Assembly (NCBI GenBank): GCA_025403435.1
Contig: CM046345.1
Coordinates: 11,474,235 to 11,538,234, forward strand
Direction of reading: 5' to 3'
Origin: Artocarpus heterophyllus
Taxonomy: Eukaryota; Streptophyta; Magnoliopsida; Rosales; Moraceae
Length of the DNA: 64,000 bases
The notes beneath the pieces are model-generated. The model had not been told where the DNA came from. It saw nothing but the letters and a program-made list of their open reading frames with translations, and did no database searches. Shown piece after piece: positions 1-12,186 of this stretch (positions within the stretch are counted from its first letter, which is position 1; each line of letters begins with the position of its first letter). The position numbers and the translations under genes were made by a program.

Positions 1-2
1 CT

Positions 3-65
3 GCAAAGAGCTTCGAGGGTCACTTGGAAGACTTAGGTCTTAGAGACCTGTCTCACCTGCTTTAG
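3..65 (+). pseudogene. 3' end of copia pol (RNase H tail)
   Basis: This is the last 20 codons and the stop of a Ty1/copia polyprotein, cut by the window start. It reads in frame to TAG at 63-65 and closely matches the end of the pol remnant at 6058-7241, sharing the AKSFEG and LEDLGL segments. It lies directly before a purine-rich tract (about 69-79) and an LTR, which is the normal order at the 3' end of such an element. Upstream sequence is not in the window, so how much of the element survives is unknown. Confidence 0.85.
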
Positions 66-79
66 GGCAAGTGGGAGAT

Positions 80-2189
80 TGTTGGGTTTGGTGCCCTAAA
101 AGCTGTGACAATGTACATATTATTAATAAATAAATAAATAAAGTGACATTTATAATTATTTTAGTTGCTTATATGTATTATGAATACATTTATAAACATC
201 AAGAAAATTTCATGATTATTTATGTAACTATAAATTTAGCATATAAGTTGTATATGCTTAGGATAAAATTTATAGATAATAATCTAAATAGTCCGTAATA
301 ATTAATTAAAGTTTGGGATCTTTAATTAAATATTACAAGTATAGTCTAATCTCATTTAGAATAAAATAGTCTTATCTAGGCTATTAATGTAGAGACATTG
401 GATTGAAAGTACTTTACATAATGAGATTATATAGGAATGGATCATATAAATTATGAATCTCTAATAATCATCTGTTATAAATAGAGTATTCAAATTTATC
501 ACTATGATTATTATATATTTGACATTCTTAATCCTGAGTATTTATTAGACTTTCATTTATCACATTATGTTTTTTGACTTGTATGGTAAGATTTGTCTAA
601 ACGCATATCATAACTTAGCATCTTGGAAACATAATGTAATAAATGGCTGGGAATAATATTATATAGATATGGAATCTATTCCTTCCCTATAGAAGTTAGA
701 AAAATAGTTCTCTTGCATAATGATTCAAAGTTTGAACAGTTGAGCGCTCGTTCATAATAAGATTATGAATTAACTGTTTATTAGAGAATTATTGGAACTC
801 AAGGATAAAGATATAACAAGAGAGGTAAACAAAAATTGAACCTAGCTCTTATTATGAACTATTTATGGAGAACTGACTTATATGTAATGATTATATCAAT
901 GGACTACTCACTAATTTTCTTTCAGTAATTTTCACTATAATATCAAAAGTTTAGTTTCAGGTTTTTAGTTGAGTAATACTGAAACTAATAAATTTGACAC
1001 ATTAATTAAAGAGTTTGATTAGTTGTCAAATTTATTGGAGCTTGGGTTGTAAGTCCTTAGGTCCCCAATACCACCTCTATAACACTATATTGGATTTAAT
1101 GTATAGAATGAATTATACATATTTAATTTAGAATTATTGAATTCTGAATTAATTATTTCACACTTGAGTTATTAATGTGACACACAAAAATGTTCTCTAT
1201 GACACATAATGCAATATGATAAATGTTGTCACATTTAACTGAGCATTAGTTAAATTAATTAATTGATTATATTTAATTAATGAGAGTAATTAAATATGTT
1301 TTAAATTAGTTAATTGATAATATTTGAATAATGAGATTATTTAAATATAATTTTAATTTTGTGTATGACACATGTGTGGTGGGACCACATTTTATCTTTT
1401 CCTACTTGGACACAAAATTGAATTATTAATTAATTTAAAATCTAATTTTTAATAAATATGATTTATTTTTAAATTTAGATATATATATATATACATGGTT
1501 TTGAACCAAATCTTATATATATATATATATATAAGATTTTATTATATATTTATATATATATATATATAAACGTTTAAGTTTAAGTTTTAAATTAAAAAAA
1601 AAAGGAAACGTAAGTTTACGCTTTCGTAAACAAATTTATATATATATATATATCTAAATAAAAGTTTAAAGAATCTTTTTTTGGTGATTCGTTTTTAGAA
1701 TAACAAAATGATAAGTAATGTAGAGTATATCCATTCTTTATATATCTGATATGTTGGTTGTTTTAGATTTAAAGTAAATTAAAATTAATTGAAAAATAAC
1801 TAATTGTTCAGACATAAAAAGGTAGAGATAACAATTATCTCTACATATCAATCTTTTTCACGTAACTTTCACAGAGAAAAAAACTGAGAGTTCTTCTCCA
1901 AAAAAACAGTTTGTCATCTCATGTGTTGAGCACATAGTAGATTCAAAAAAGTATGAGGTTAATTCATTCTTACAGTTTAACGCCCACTCATCTTTCCATT
2001 GATGTGGAGGCTTAGTTTGGAAGATCGTGGTGTTAAAGAGGAAAACTAGAATACCCTAATAGGTCTTTAAAATGTTGGTAAAAATTCTCAAAGATTTCTA
2101 TTATTAATTTCTGATTAACAAAGTTTTCAGAAAATTTTTATTTGTTAACGATCAGTCTCTTCCGCTGCTTTTCGTATTTTTTTCCAACA
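80..2189 (+). repeat. Ty1/copia 3' LTR, duplication copy 1
   Basis: This 2.1-kb LTR starts TGTTGGGTTTGG just after the polypurine tract AGTGGGAGAT and ends TTCCAACA, so the ends are TGTTGG...CCAACA. It is AT-rich, with several (TA)n runs at about 1480-1670. The same LTR occurs at 7256-8962 with the same pol tail on its left and the same flank on its right. The two are therefore paralogous copies of one insertion, not the two LTRs of one element. This copy contains about 400 bp (roughly 821-1218) that the other lacks. Confidence 0.88.
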
Positions 2190-4017
2190 TATTATACTTG
2201 ATACCAAATGTTATAGCTTATATATATGTGTTCATATATAGGATTAGTCTTAAGTCTAGTACCATTTCTTATCTAGACTTCTATTTCAGCCATTAGATGC
2301 AGATTGAATTGTTGTGATCTCAACATGGAAAAGCTAAAGAGAGAACAGTGTATGTAGACACATTTGGACGCATATCCTAGAAAATGTAACTAATATATTA
2401 AAAAACGTAGATCCCTAAACATAATGTTGTTTTAGTCTTTTTTTTATTTCTTGGTTTAAATTTGTTGAACGCATTTCTTTGGAGAGGAGAACTCTTCTCC
2501 AATTCGATACTCTAATTTCTTCCCTCTTTTTGTGATTGGCCTTCAATGTGGAAGATCGATATCATCAATTTGGTGCAACAATCAATGCAAGTTTGAGCTT
2601 ACTTTCCTCTACCCAAATGCCAGTGGCCTCCTCCAATATTGACGGCGGCTCCTCGTCTCCCTCTAACATTTCATTTTTTCATGTCCCAGTATATTTATGA
2701 AGGATATTAATTGAACCCTACTATTGTGAATGAAGAATTCATTTTTGGTTTTATTTTATGATGTTTGCTTAAAATAAATGATTGAAAAGAAATTTTTTTT
2801 CCTCCCTTAAAGGGTTTGTCTTGGTTTGATGATTTTGGATGAGTTCTTGTTTGTCCACTTAATGTCCATATCCATTTGACTAATTTTTTCATCCTCCAAT
2901 CTAATTTCTTATAGTCTCATTGAGCCTCAATTTCACTTCACTTGAACTGAATAAAAAAAAAAAGATAGAAAAGGAAGGGGTGGTTTGAATTTGATGGTTT
3001 TTGTTGTTCAATTATGATTTGCATGTTGTATGCATTAATGTGATTGGGATTTTTCTTTTACATAGAAATTCCCAATTTCTACGCAAGAAAAAAAAAAGAA
3101 AAAAGAAAAGAAAACCTCATTATTTGACTATCTTTGGACTTATTTCTCTAGCTTTTGATGTTCTTATCTTCTTTTTGCTTTTTAGATATGAAAAAGGCTA
3201 AGCAGTGGGAGGCTATATGAGCAAGAAACCTAACAATACCATTTTTATTTTTAATTTTTACTAATGTGAGTAAACTTCGTGAAGCTGATAAATATAAACA
3301 AACTCAAAGAAGCAAATTCTAATTACAAAGACGGTAATTTTGGAGAGAGAAAATAACATGAATAGGCTTAGATTTGGTGCAACCCAACTCATTTTGGCCT
3401 CATTAATTTTTTCCTATACTTCATCAATATTTAGCCTGCAGCCCTTAGATTGGACACTACCAGTAGTTTGTATAAGTTGAGCCCTACCAAAAATTACCCT
3501 TACATTTTAGCATCTTCAAATAACATTTCTCATGATCATATCTCACATAAATACACAATGGTTAACAATTTAATCTAATAAAATTACATATCGTTACTCT
3601 TTCATCCACCGATTCTGCTATTTTATATACCTTGTCGTTTACAAGGTTAAAAAACATATTCTATTTGCTTTTTTACTTCTTTATTTAATTAAAGTTACAA
3701 CTTTTCCCATGTTCTAATTATAATATTGCCACCTCTTTAAGTCTCTAGCCCTGTCAACTAGTATTCAACAGTCCCTTGTCCAATAAAAACCAAACGTATG
3801 TCAAAATCGATAACCAACTCGAAGCCCACACAAGTGCCAAATAAGAAACAGTGTCAGACTTAAGACTAGTCCTGTATACATATATTTTACAATTAGATCT
3901 ATATCAGTAGATATATTGACCTTTTAATTTAATAATTACACTACTAAGATTTTGAAATTATTTGTAAACTAAAGATTTATTATGACTAGTTTCAACACTT
4001 CAAAATTTTGAGGAAAA

Positions 4018-4062
<45 letters not shown>

Positions 4063-4436
4063 AGATAGCATTACATGCTTGAATACGAATTAATAGAACA
4101 AGATGTTACACATTTATTTCTATAATAGTTGCATTTTTATATAGCATTACCACTTGCATTCAAGGAATGATTTGATAATAGGAATACAGACTAAGGCACT
4201 GAATAAGCTATTTAGCACTAGAGTTTTCACTTTAAAAGATGTATCCCAGGTTTTTCCCAAAAAAAAAAAAAGTAATTCAGATGCAAAGGATTATCACGTA
4301 TAAGTTATGTAAAAACAGTTATTATTTTATTAACATTGATTAAGAAAAATGATAGTACGTATCAAGGCGTGATAATATACATTTACTAAGAAAATTACTA
4401 ACAACATGATCAATATTATAACTCTTATAGAGCTAG
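2190..4436. other. Intergenic, downstream side of RING copy 1
   Basis: No convincing gene was seen. The segment is repeated almost completely at 8963-11203. Within it about 2516-3405 is nearly identical to 9290-10179, while 3420-3960 is visibly more diverged. An (AT)n microsatellite lies at about 4027-4060. On the minus strand a candidate AATAAA polyadenylation signal lies at 4331-4326, about 105 bp past the stop codon of the RING gene. It is altered to AATAAG-type in copy 2. Confidence 0.7.
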
Positions 4437-5381
4437 CTAGCTAGGCAATTCGAATCGGCACAGTGGGCAGTACTTGCTGTTCTGCAACCACTTGACAATG
4501 CAATCTCCATGAAAAAGGTGTGAACATGGCAACCTAGTCGCTTCCGAACCAACCAAAAGATCCTCAAAACAAACCGAGCAAGTTATATCTTGTTTATTAC
4601 TCTCCGAAACATAATCATTAATCTTCACCTTCTCCAAACCTTGGATTGACTCTTTACTCGCGGGCTCAAACCTAATTGTGTAATCATCAAGAGAAATATT
4701 ACGTTCCTCTTCCGCGTCGTCGTTATCATAATCATGATCATCACCATCGTAAAAATCCTGGTCAGAAATCATAACTATCTCTTCATCATCGTCATAATAA
4801 TTGAGAGGATCGTGATTCCCGTTATCCCATTCGTCATTGTTATTACTGTCGTCAATATTGTTAACATTCTCGATCACAATGAGAGAATTCTCATCTTCAG
4901 AAGTTTCGGGAAGTTCTTCCACAAAAGCATCAATTCCTACGTCCATACGCAAAAAACTACTCCTCCAACCATGATCAGCCATTCGGCGGCTGTATTCCAG
5001 AATGTCGTCGACCACGGACCAGCCCCACTCTAGAGTCGCCGCTGCCGCTGCGTGGACGTGCACCGTGGAGAGCATGCTGGCCACCGTGTCCCTCACCACG
5101 CTGCTGTTGCCGCCGAGCAGCTCGTCAAGAGGCAGCGAGAACAATTTCTGGAAAAGGGCCGAGCGGCCTGGCACTTGGACGATTGCGGCGCCTGCGCCTG
5201 ATTCTTCCGAATTAGAAGACGTGATCCTGCGAGTGGTGAACCGGGCGGTGATGTTGATGAGTAAAGTATCGGTGGCGGAAGTCGTTAGGGGTTCGCCTGC
5301 CGAAGACAGAGGCTCGTCGATTTCGATGCAGTATCCGTTGACGGAAAGGGAGCGGAGCGACGTGGGAGAGTAGCTGGTCAT
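4437..5381 (-). CDS. RING-H2 finger protein, candidate E3 ubiquitin ligase (array copy 1)
   Basis: Single-exon gene of 314 aa. The C-terminal 47 residues form a complete RING-H2 domain: C268, C271, C286, H288, H291, C294, C305, C308, spacing C-x2-C-x14-C-x-H-x2-H-x2-C-x10-C-x2-C, with the conserved Trp298 of the E2-binding surface. RING-H2 proteins of this kind usually recruit a ubiquitin-loaded E2. Before the RING are a FEPAS...LEKVKI linker and a strongly acidic Asn/Asp/Glu stretch (about 175-230). The first 160 residues form a region not recognised as a known domain; no signal peptide or membrane segment is evident. The start codon was chosen because it and its context (GTCATGTTGAGAGAG on the plus strand) are conserved in all three array copies. 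A TATA-like TTTATAT lies about 80 bp upstream. The substrate is unknown, and ligase activity is inferred from the domain only. Confidence 0.9.
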   Translation of the reverse strand: MTSYSPTSLRSLSVNGYCIEIDEPLSSAGEPLTTSATDTLLINITARFTTRRITSSNSEESGAGAAIVQVPGRSALFQKLFSLPLDELLGGNSSVVRDTVASMLSTVHVHAAAAATLEWGWSVVDDILEYSRRMADHGWRSSFLRMDVGIDAFVEELPETSEDENSLIVIENVNNIDDSNNNDEWDNGNHDPLNYYDDDEEIVMISDQDFYDGDDHDYDNDDAEEERNISLDDYTIRFEPASKESIQGLEKVKINDYVSESNKQDITCSVCFEDLLVGSEATRLPCSHLFHGDCIVKWLQNSKYCPLCRFELPS

Positions 5382-6055
5382 GTTGAGAGAGATAGAGAAA
5401 AGAGATGAGGAGAAGAAGAGAGGGACTTACAGGGTTGATGAACAAGGAAGTGTCGATATAAAGAGTAAGAACTAATTTAAGTTCTATATTTAATTAGAGT
5501 TCCAATCGAATCCTAAATCACAGAGTTTTAAATTTTAATTTAATCCGGTTGTTGATTTAAGTGTGTGTACTTGTTCTCAATATGGATTATGCCTACGTCA
5601 CTAGGATGATGATATTAATTAATGCATTCTAATAACTTAAAAAAAAAAAGTAAATGAGACTTGTCACGTGATATAAGAATTTAATTTATCATAAAATTTA
5701 TGAAAATAGATGTATCAAAATTTTGTGTTATTAAAGTAAGATTTTTATTTTTTATTATTGCGTATTTATTAGTAACAAAGTAAAATTTCAATTTTATGAT
5801 ATATAGTGACTTTATTTTTATTCGGATAAGTATTATCTTCTTTAAAAAATAAAGATTAATCTCTCTTTGAAGATAAATTTAGGACTCTTTTTCTTTCAAG
5901 AATGATTATTTCTTTTTGGGCAAAAAAAAAAGCTTTTATTAAAATTACAAATCAAAGAAAAACCTTTAAAAGCAACGCATAAAAGAATAAAATCATTATT
6001 GATATAGTGCATAATTTGCCATCCCAAGCTGTCAGTCTATTAACACTATGTGGTG
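5382..6055. other. Upstream region of RING copy 1
   Basis: AT-rich, with no ORF of interest. It matches 19082-19760 upstream of RING copy 2 and, more weakly, 25568-26100 upstream of copy 3, so it probably contains the shared promoter. Homology to the copy 2 upstream region stops at ACTATGTGGTG (about 6045-6055), where copia pol sequence begins. Confidence 0.65.
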
Positions 6056-7241
6056 CAACCAGAAGGGTTTATAGTCAAAAGTCAAGAGCAAAAAGTTTGA
6101 AAGTTGCAAAAGTCCATCTATGGACTCAAGCAAGCTTGAAGATCTTGGAACTTGAGATATGATGAGGGGATTAAGTCTTATGGTTTTGATCAAAACATTG
6201 ACGAACCTTATGTATACAAGTACATCAAAGAAAAAAAGGTGGTCTTCTTAGTTCTTTATGTAGATGATATCTTACTCATTGGAAATGATGTAGGGATATT
6301 ATTTAATGTAAAGAAATAGCTCGCTAACCAACTCCAAATGAAAGATTTGGCAGAGGCAAGTTATATTCTTAGAATCCAATTCATAAGAGATCGCAAAAAC
6401 AAAATGTTGTCGCTGTCTTAGGCATCGTATATTGATAAGGTGCTTATGAGATTTTCAATGCAAAACTCCAAAAAAGGTAATTTACCTACACTTCATAGGG
6501 TTTATCTTTCAAAAGAGCAGTGTCCTAAGACACCTTAAGAGGAAGAATACATGAAATGGGTACCCTATGCTTCTGCAGTGGGAAGTCTAATGTTTGCCAT
6601 GTTGTGTACAAGACCTGATATTTGCTATGTGGTGGGTATAGTCAGTCGGTATCAATCCAACCTAGGATTAGATCATTGGGTAGCAGTTAAACATATTCTC
6701 AAGTATCTCAGGAGAACGAGAAACTATATGCTGGTATATTCTGGTGAGAATTTGATTCCCACTGGATACACTGATTTTGATTTTCAATCAGACCAAGACA
6801 CGTAAATCTACATCTGGATTCTTGTTTACTTTTGGTGGTGGAGGCATAGTTTAGAGAAGCATCAAACAATCTTGTATTGCTTATTCAACTATAGAAGTTG
6901 AATATGTGGCTACTTGTGAAGCAACTAAAGAAGCTGTTTGGCTCCGTAAGTTCTTAAATGATCTAGAAGTCGTTCCAAACATGGATAAACCACTCACGTT
7001 GTATTGTGATAACAGTGGTGCAGTGACAAATTCAAAAGAAACCAGAAGCCACAAAAGTGGAAAACATATAGAGCGAAAATATCATTTGATAAGAGAGATA
7101 GTACATCGAGGCGATGTGGAAGTTGTGAAGATAGCATCAGATAAAAACCTTGTTGACCCTTTTACCAAGATGTTACCTGCAAAGAGCTTTGAGGGACAGT
7201 TGGAAGACTTAGGTCTTAAAGACATGTCTCACCTGCTTTAG
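6056..7241 (+). pseudogene. Degenerate copia pol: RT C-terminal part and RNase H
   Basis: 5'-truncated Ty1/copia pol. It starts at a QPEGF motif in the RT fingers/palm region, passes through a decayed [13 protein letters not shown] segment, then [10 protein letters not shown] with the RT catalytic YVDD (about 6255), then [12 protein letters not shown]...RPDI and the RNase H part (6906-7241, ending DMSHLL). It is non-functional. In-frame stops interrupt it near 6318, 6420 and 6537, and there are frameshifts near 6110 and 6800. It runs into the polypurine tract and LTR at 7256. The abrupt 5' end coincides with the end of RING copy 1 upstream homology, so this is a duplication breakpoint and not an ordinary decayed element. 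Confidence 0.88.
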
Positions 7242-7255
7242 GGCAAGTGGGAGAT

Positions 7256-8962
7256 TGTTAGGTTTGGTGCCCTAAAAGTTATGACATTGTACATATTGTT
7301 AATAAATAAATAAATAAAGTGACATTTTATAATTATTTTGGTTGCTTATATGTATTATGAATACAGTTATAAACATCAAGGAAATGCCATGATTATTTTA
7401 TGTAACTATAAATTTAGCATATAAGTGTTATATGCTTAGGGATAAAATTTATAAATAATAATCTAAATAGTCCGTAATAATTAATGAAAGTTTAGGATCT
7501 TTAATTAATTATTACAAGTACGGTCCAATCTCATTTAGAATGAAATAGTCTTATTCGGGCTATTAATGTAGAGACATTGGATTGAAAGTATTTTAAATAA
7601 TGAGATTATATCGAATCGATCATATAAATTATGAATCCCTAATAATCATATGTTATAAATACAGTATTCAAATTTATTACTATGATGATCATATATTTGA
7701 CAGTCTTAACCCTTAGTATTTATTAGACTTCTATTTATCACATTATGTTTTTTGACTTGCATGGTAAGATTTGTCTAAATACAGATCATAACTTGGCATC
7801 TAGGAAACATAATGTAATAAATGGCTGGGAATAATATTATATAGATATGGAATCTATTCCTCCCTTATGGAAGTAAGAAAAATAGTTCTCTTGAGCAATG
7901 ATTCAAAGTTTGAACAGTTGAGCGCTTGTTCATAATAAAATTATGAATTAACTATTCATTAGAGAATTATTGGAACTGAAGGATAAAGATATAATAAGAA
8001 TAAATGTTATCACATTTAACTGAGCATTGGTCAAATTAATTAATTTATTATATTTAATTAATGAGATTAATTAAATTTGTTTTAAATTAGTTAATTAATA
8101 ATATTTGAATAATGAGATTATTTAAATATAATTTTAATTTTGTGTATGACACATGTTTAGTGGGACCACATTTTATCTTTTCCTACTTGGACACAAAATT
8201 GAATTATTAATTAATTTAAAATCTACTTTTTAATAAATATGATTTATTTTTGAATTTAGATATATATATATGGTTTTGAACCAAATATTATACATATATA
8301 TATATATATAAGATTTTATTATATATTTATATATATATAAACGTAAAGTTTACGTTTTAAATTAAAAAAAAAGGGAAACGTAAGTTTACGTTTCCATAAA
8401 CAAATATATATATATCTAAATAAAAGTATAAAGATTCTTTTTTTGGTGATTCGTTTTTAGAATAACAAAATGATAAGGAATGTAGAGTATATCACTTTTT
8501 CATATATCTGATATGGTGGTTGTTTCAGATTTAAAGTAAATTAAAATTAATTAAAAAATAACTAATTGCTCATACATAAAAGGGTAAAGATAACAGTTAT
8601 CTCTACATATCAATTTTTTCACGTAACTTTTACAGAGAAAAAAACTAAAAGTTCTTCTCTGAAAAAAAAGTTTGCTATCTCATGTGTTGAGCACACAGTA
8701 GATTCAAAAAAGTATGAAGTTAATTCATTCTTGCAGTTTGACGCCCACTCATTTTCCATTGGTGTGGAGGCTTGGTTTGAAAGATCGTGGTGTCAAAGAA
8801 GAAGGCTAGGATACCCTGATAGGTCTTAAAAGGTTGATGAAAATTTTCAAAGATTTCTATTATTAATTAAATTATATAGCTATTTCTGATTAACAAAGTT
8901 TTCAAAAAAATTTTATTTGTCAAATTAGTCTCTTCTGTTGCTTTTCATATTTTGTTCCAACA
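7256..8962 (+). repeat. Ty1/copia 3' LTR, duplication copy 2
   Basis: Starts TGTTAGGTTTGG after AAGTGGGAGAT and ends TTCCAACA. It is 1,707 bp, against 2,110 bp in the copy at 80-2189; nearly all the difference is one block of about 400 bp missing near 8003. Scattered substitutions between the two copies (around 5% by eye over the first 100 bp) date the duplication as older than the copia insertion in RING copy 2. Both LTRs are followed by the same sequence (TATTATACTTGATACC). Confidence 0.87.
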
Positions 8963-10785
8963 TATTATACTTGATACCAAATGTTATAGCTTATATATAT
9001 GGGTTTATGTATAGGATTAGTCTTTAGTCTAATACCATTTCTTATTCGGACTTGTATTTCAGCCATTAGATGGAGATTGAACTGTTGTGATCCAAAGAAG
9101 GAAAAGCTAAAGAGAGAACAGTGTATGTACACACATGTGGACGCATATCCTATAAAATGTAACTAATATATTAAAAAATGTAGATCCCTAAACATAATGT
9201 TGTTTTAGTCCTTTTTTTTATTTCTTGGTTTAAATTTGTTGAACGCATTTCTTTGGAGAGGAGAATTCCACCCCAATTCAATACTCTAATTTCTTCCCTC
9301 TTTTTGTGATTGGCCTTCAATGTGGAAGATCGATATCATCAATTTGGTGCAACAATCAATGCAAGTTTGAGCTTACTTTCCTCTACCCAAATGCCAGTGG
9401 CCTCCTCCAATATTGACGGCGGCTCCTCGTCTCCCTCTAACATTTCATTTTTTCATGTCCCAGTATATTTATGAAGGATATTAATTGAACCCTACTATTG
9501 TGAATGAAGAATTCATTTTTGGTTTTATTTTATGATGTTTGCTTAAAATAAATGATTGAAAAGAAATTTTTTTTCCTCCCTTAAAGGGTTTGTCTTGGTT
9601 TGATGATTTTGGATGAGTTCTTGTTTGTCCACTTAATGTCCATATCCATTTGACTAATTTTTTCATCCTCCAATCTAATTTCTTATAGTCTCATTGAGCC
9701 TCAATTTCACTTCACTTGAACTCAATAAAAAAAAAAGATAGAAAAGGAAGGGGTGGTTTGAATTTGATGGTTTTTGTTGTTCAATTATGATTTGCATGTT
9801 GTATGCATTAATGTGATTGGGATTTTTCTTTTACATAGAAATTCCCAATTTCTACGCAAGAAAAATAAAAAAAAAAGAAAAGAAAAGAAAACCTCATTAT
9901 TTGACTATCTTTGGACTTATTTCTCTAGCTTTTGATGTTCTTATCTTCTTTTTGCTTTTTAGATATGAAAAAGGCTAAGCAGTGGGAGGCTATATGAGCA
10001 AGAAACCTAACAATACCATTTTTATTTTTAATTTTTACTAATGTGAGTAAACTTCGTGAAGCTGATAAATATAAACAAACTCAAAGAAGCAAATTCTAAT
10101 TACAAAGACGGTAATTTTGGAGAGAGAAAATAACATGAATAGGCTTAGATTTGGTGCAACCCAACTCATTTTGGCCTCATTATTTTTTTCCTATACTTCA
10201 TCAATATTTAGCCTACAGCCCTTAGATTGGGCACTACCAGTAGTTTGTATAAGTTGAGCCCTACCAAAAGTTACCCTTACATTTTAGCATTTTCAAATCA
10301 CATTTCTCATGATCATATCTCATATAAATACACAATGGTTACTAATTTAATCTAATAAAATTACATATTGTTACTCTTTCATCCACCGATTTTGTTGTTT
10401 TATGTACCTTGTCATTTACAAGGTTAAAAAACATATTCTACTTGCTTTCTCACTTCTTTATTTAATTAAAGTTACACCTTTACCCTTGACCTAAATATAG
10501 TATTGCCACCTCTTTAAGTCTCTAGCCCTGTCAACTAGTATTCAACAGTCCCTTGCCCAATAAAAACCAAACGTATGTCAAAATCGATAACCAACTCAAA
10601 GCCCACATAAGTCCTAGATAAGAAACGGTGTCGGACTTAAAACTAGTCCTCTATATATATATTTTACAATTAGATCTACATCAGTAGATATATTGACCTT
10701 TTAATTTAATAATTACACTATTAATATTTTGAAATTATTTGTAAACTAAAGATTTATTATGACTAGTTTCAACGCTTAAAATTTT

Positions 10786-10827
<42 letters not shown>

Positions 10828-11203
10828 AGATAGCATTACATGCTTGAATACGAATTAATAGAACAAGGTGTTACACATTTATTTCTATAATAGTTGCATT
10901 TTTATATAGCATTACCACTTGCATTTAGGAATGATTTGATAATAGGAATACAGACTAAGGCACTGAATAAGCTATTTAGCACTAGAGTTTTCACTTTAAA
11001 AGATGTATCCCAGGTTTTTCCCCAAAAAAAAAAAAAAGTAATTCAGATGCAAAGGATTAGCACGTATAAGTTATGTAAAAACAGTTATTATCTTATTAAC
11101 ATTGAATAAGAAAAATGATAGTACGTATAAAGGCGTGATAATATATATTTACTAAGAAAATTACTAACAACATGATCAATATTATATACTCTTATAGAGC
11201 TAG
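8963..11203. other. Intergenic, downstream side of RING copy 2
   Basis: Paralogue of 2190-4436 (offset about 6773 bp). No gene was seen. The first part (about 9290-10179) is nearly identical to its partner; the rest shows many substitutions. An (AT)n microsatellite sits at about 10789-10824. Confidence 0.7.
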
Positions 11204-11690
11204 CTAGCTAGGCAATTCGAATCGGCACAGTGGGCAGTACTTGCTGTTCTGCAGCCACTTGACAATGCAATCTCCATGAAAAAGGTGTGAACATGGCAAC
11301 CTAGTCGCTTCCGAACCAACCAAAAGATCCTCAAAACAAACCGAACAAGTTATATCTTGTTTATTATTCTCGGAAACATAATCATTAATCTTCACCTTCT
11401 CCAAACCTTGGATTGACTCTTTACTCGCCGGCTCAAACCTAATTGTGTAATCATCAAGAGAAATATTACGTTCCTCTTCCGCGTCGTCGTTATCATAATC
11501 ATGATCATCACCATCGTAAAAATCCTGGTCAGAAATCATAACTATCTCTTCATCTTCATCATCATCATCATGATTGTGAGGATCATGATTCCCATTATCC
11601 CATTCGTCATTGTTATTACTGTCATCAATATTGTTAACATTCTCGATCACAATGAGAGAATTCTCTTCTTCAGAAGTTTCGGGAAGTTCC
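11204..11690 (-). pseudogene. RING-H2 gene copy 2, C-terminal half (separated by copia insertion)
   Basis: This part encodes the acidic linker and the complete RING-H2 domain of array copy 2. All eight Cys/His ligands match copy 1, and only a few residues differ: an extended Asp/Glu run, and SENNKQD for SESNKQD. The reading frame is open up to the copia insertion at 11690/11691. Without its N-terminal half, which lies at 18613-19081, it lacks the native start codon. An internal Met (codon ending at 11650) could at best start a 148-residue acidic-RING protein. The 5 bases GTTCC (11686-11690) are the left copy of the copia target-site duplication. Confidence 0.9.
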
Positions 11691-12172
11691 TGTTAGAAAA
11701 TAATTTTTCATGTGGGCACACATATGTAATTAAATGTGTTATTTAATGCTATCCTAAAGTAAAGCCTAAATTAAAGTGATATAATTAAGATAAAGTTAAA
11801 AAGCTTTATTGGGTATTAAAAATAATGTATGGGTTATATTTGTTAATATTATATGTGTAGATACCAATTTGTAATTTCCAGATTTTATGATGGGCGAAAC
11901 TGAAAATACCCTAAAATAACTAAAGTTATATATTTTGGTTATGGTCCCCAATTCATACGTATCGTACATTCAGAAATTTTTCCAGAAATTCCTACTTCTC
12001 TGAAATCCCATCTTCAGAAAAGAATTCAAGGAATACGTATTGAATTGGAAGGCAATAACCCATATCAATCCAAGATTATGAATTCAGGTACGCTTCCGTA
12101 ATTTGGTATGATTCTTCTCAATAGTTTGACATGAACGATCCTGTAAAAATTTTGGTTCAATCTGGTCTATCA
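11691..12172 (+). repeat. 5' LTR of the copia element
   Basis: 482 bp, with TG...CA ends. It differs from the 3' LTR at 8 sites, seven of them transitions. The U3/R/U5 borders are not clear from sequence alone. Confidence 0.95.
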
Positions 12173-12174
12173 AG

Positions 12175-12186
12175 TGGCATCAGAGC
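12175..12186 (+). other. Primer binding site (initiator Met tRNA type)
   Basis: TGGCATCAGAGC lies 2 bases after the 5' LTR. It differs at one position (C for T) from the usual plant copia PBS complementary to the 3' end of initiator methionine tRNA, TGGTATCAGAGC. It would prime minus-strand cDNA synthesis. Confidence 0.85.

Noticed and set aside
2707..2892. A 61-aa minus-strand frame identical in both duplication units (also at 9481-9666)
   Set aside because: The identity is explained by the near-identical DNA tract that contains it. Composition is poor (Lys/Ser-rich, AT-driven), with no domain and no sign of codon-level selection.
4734..5373. Open frames on the plus strand across the RING genes (also in copies 2 and 3)
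   Set aside because: They are shadows of the acidic GAT/GAC-rich and GC-rich coding strand. The minus-strand RING frame explains them.
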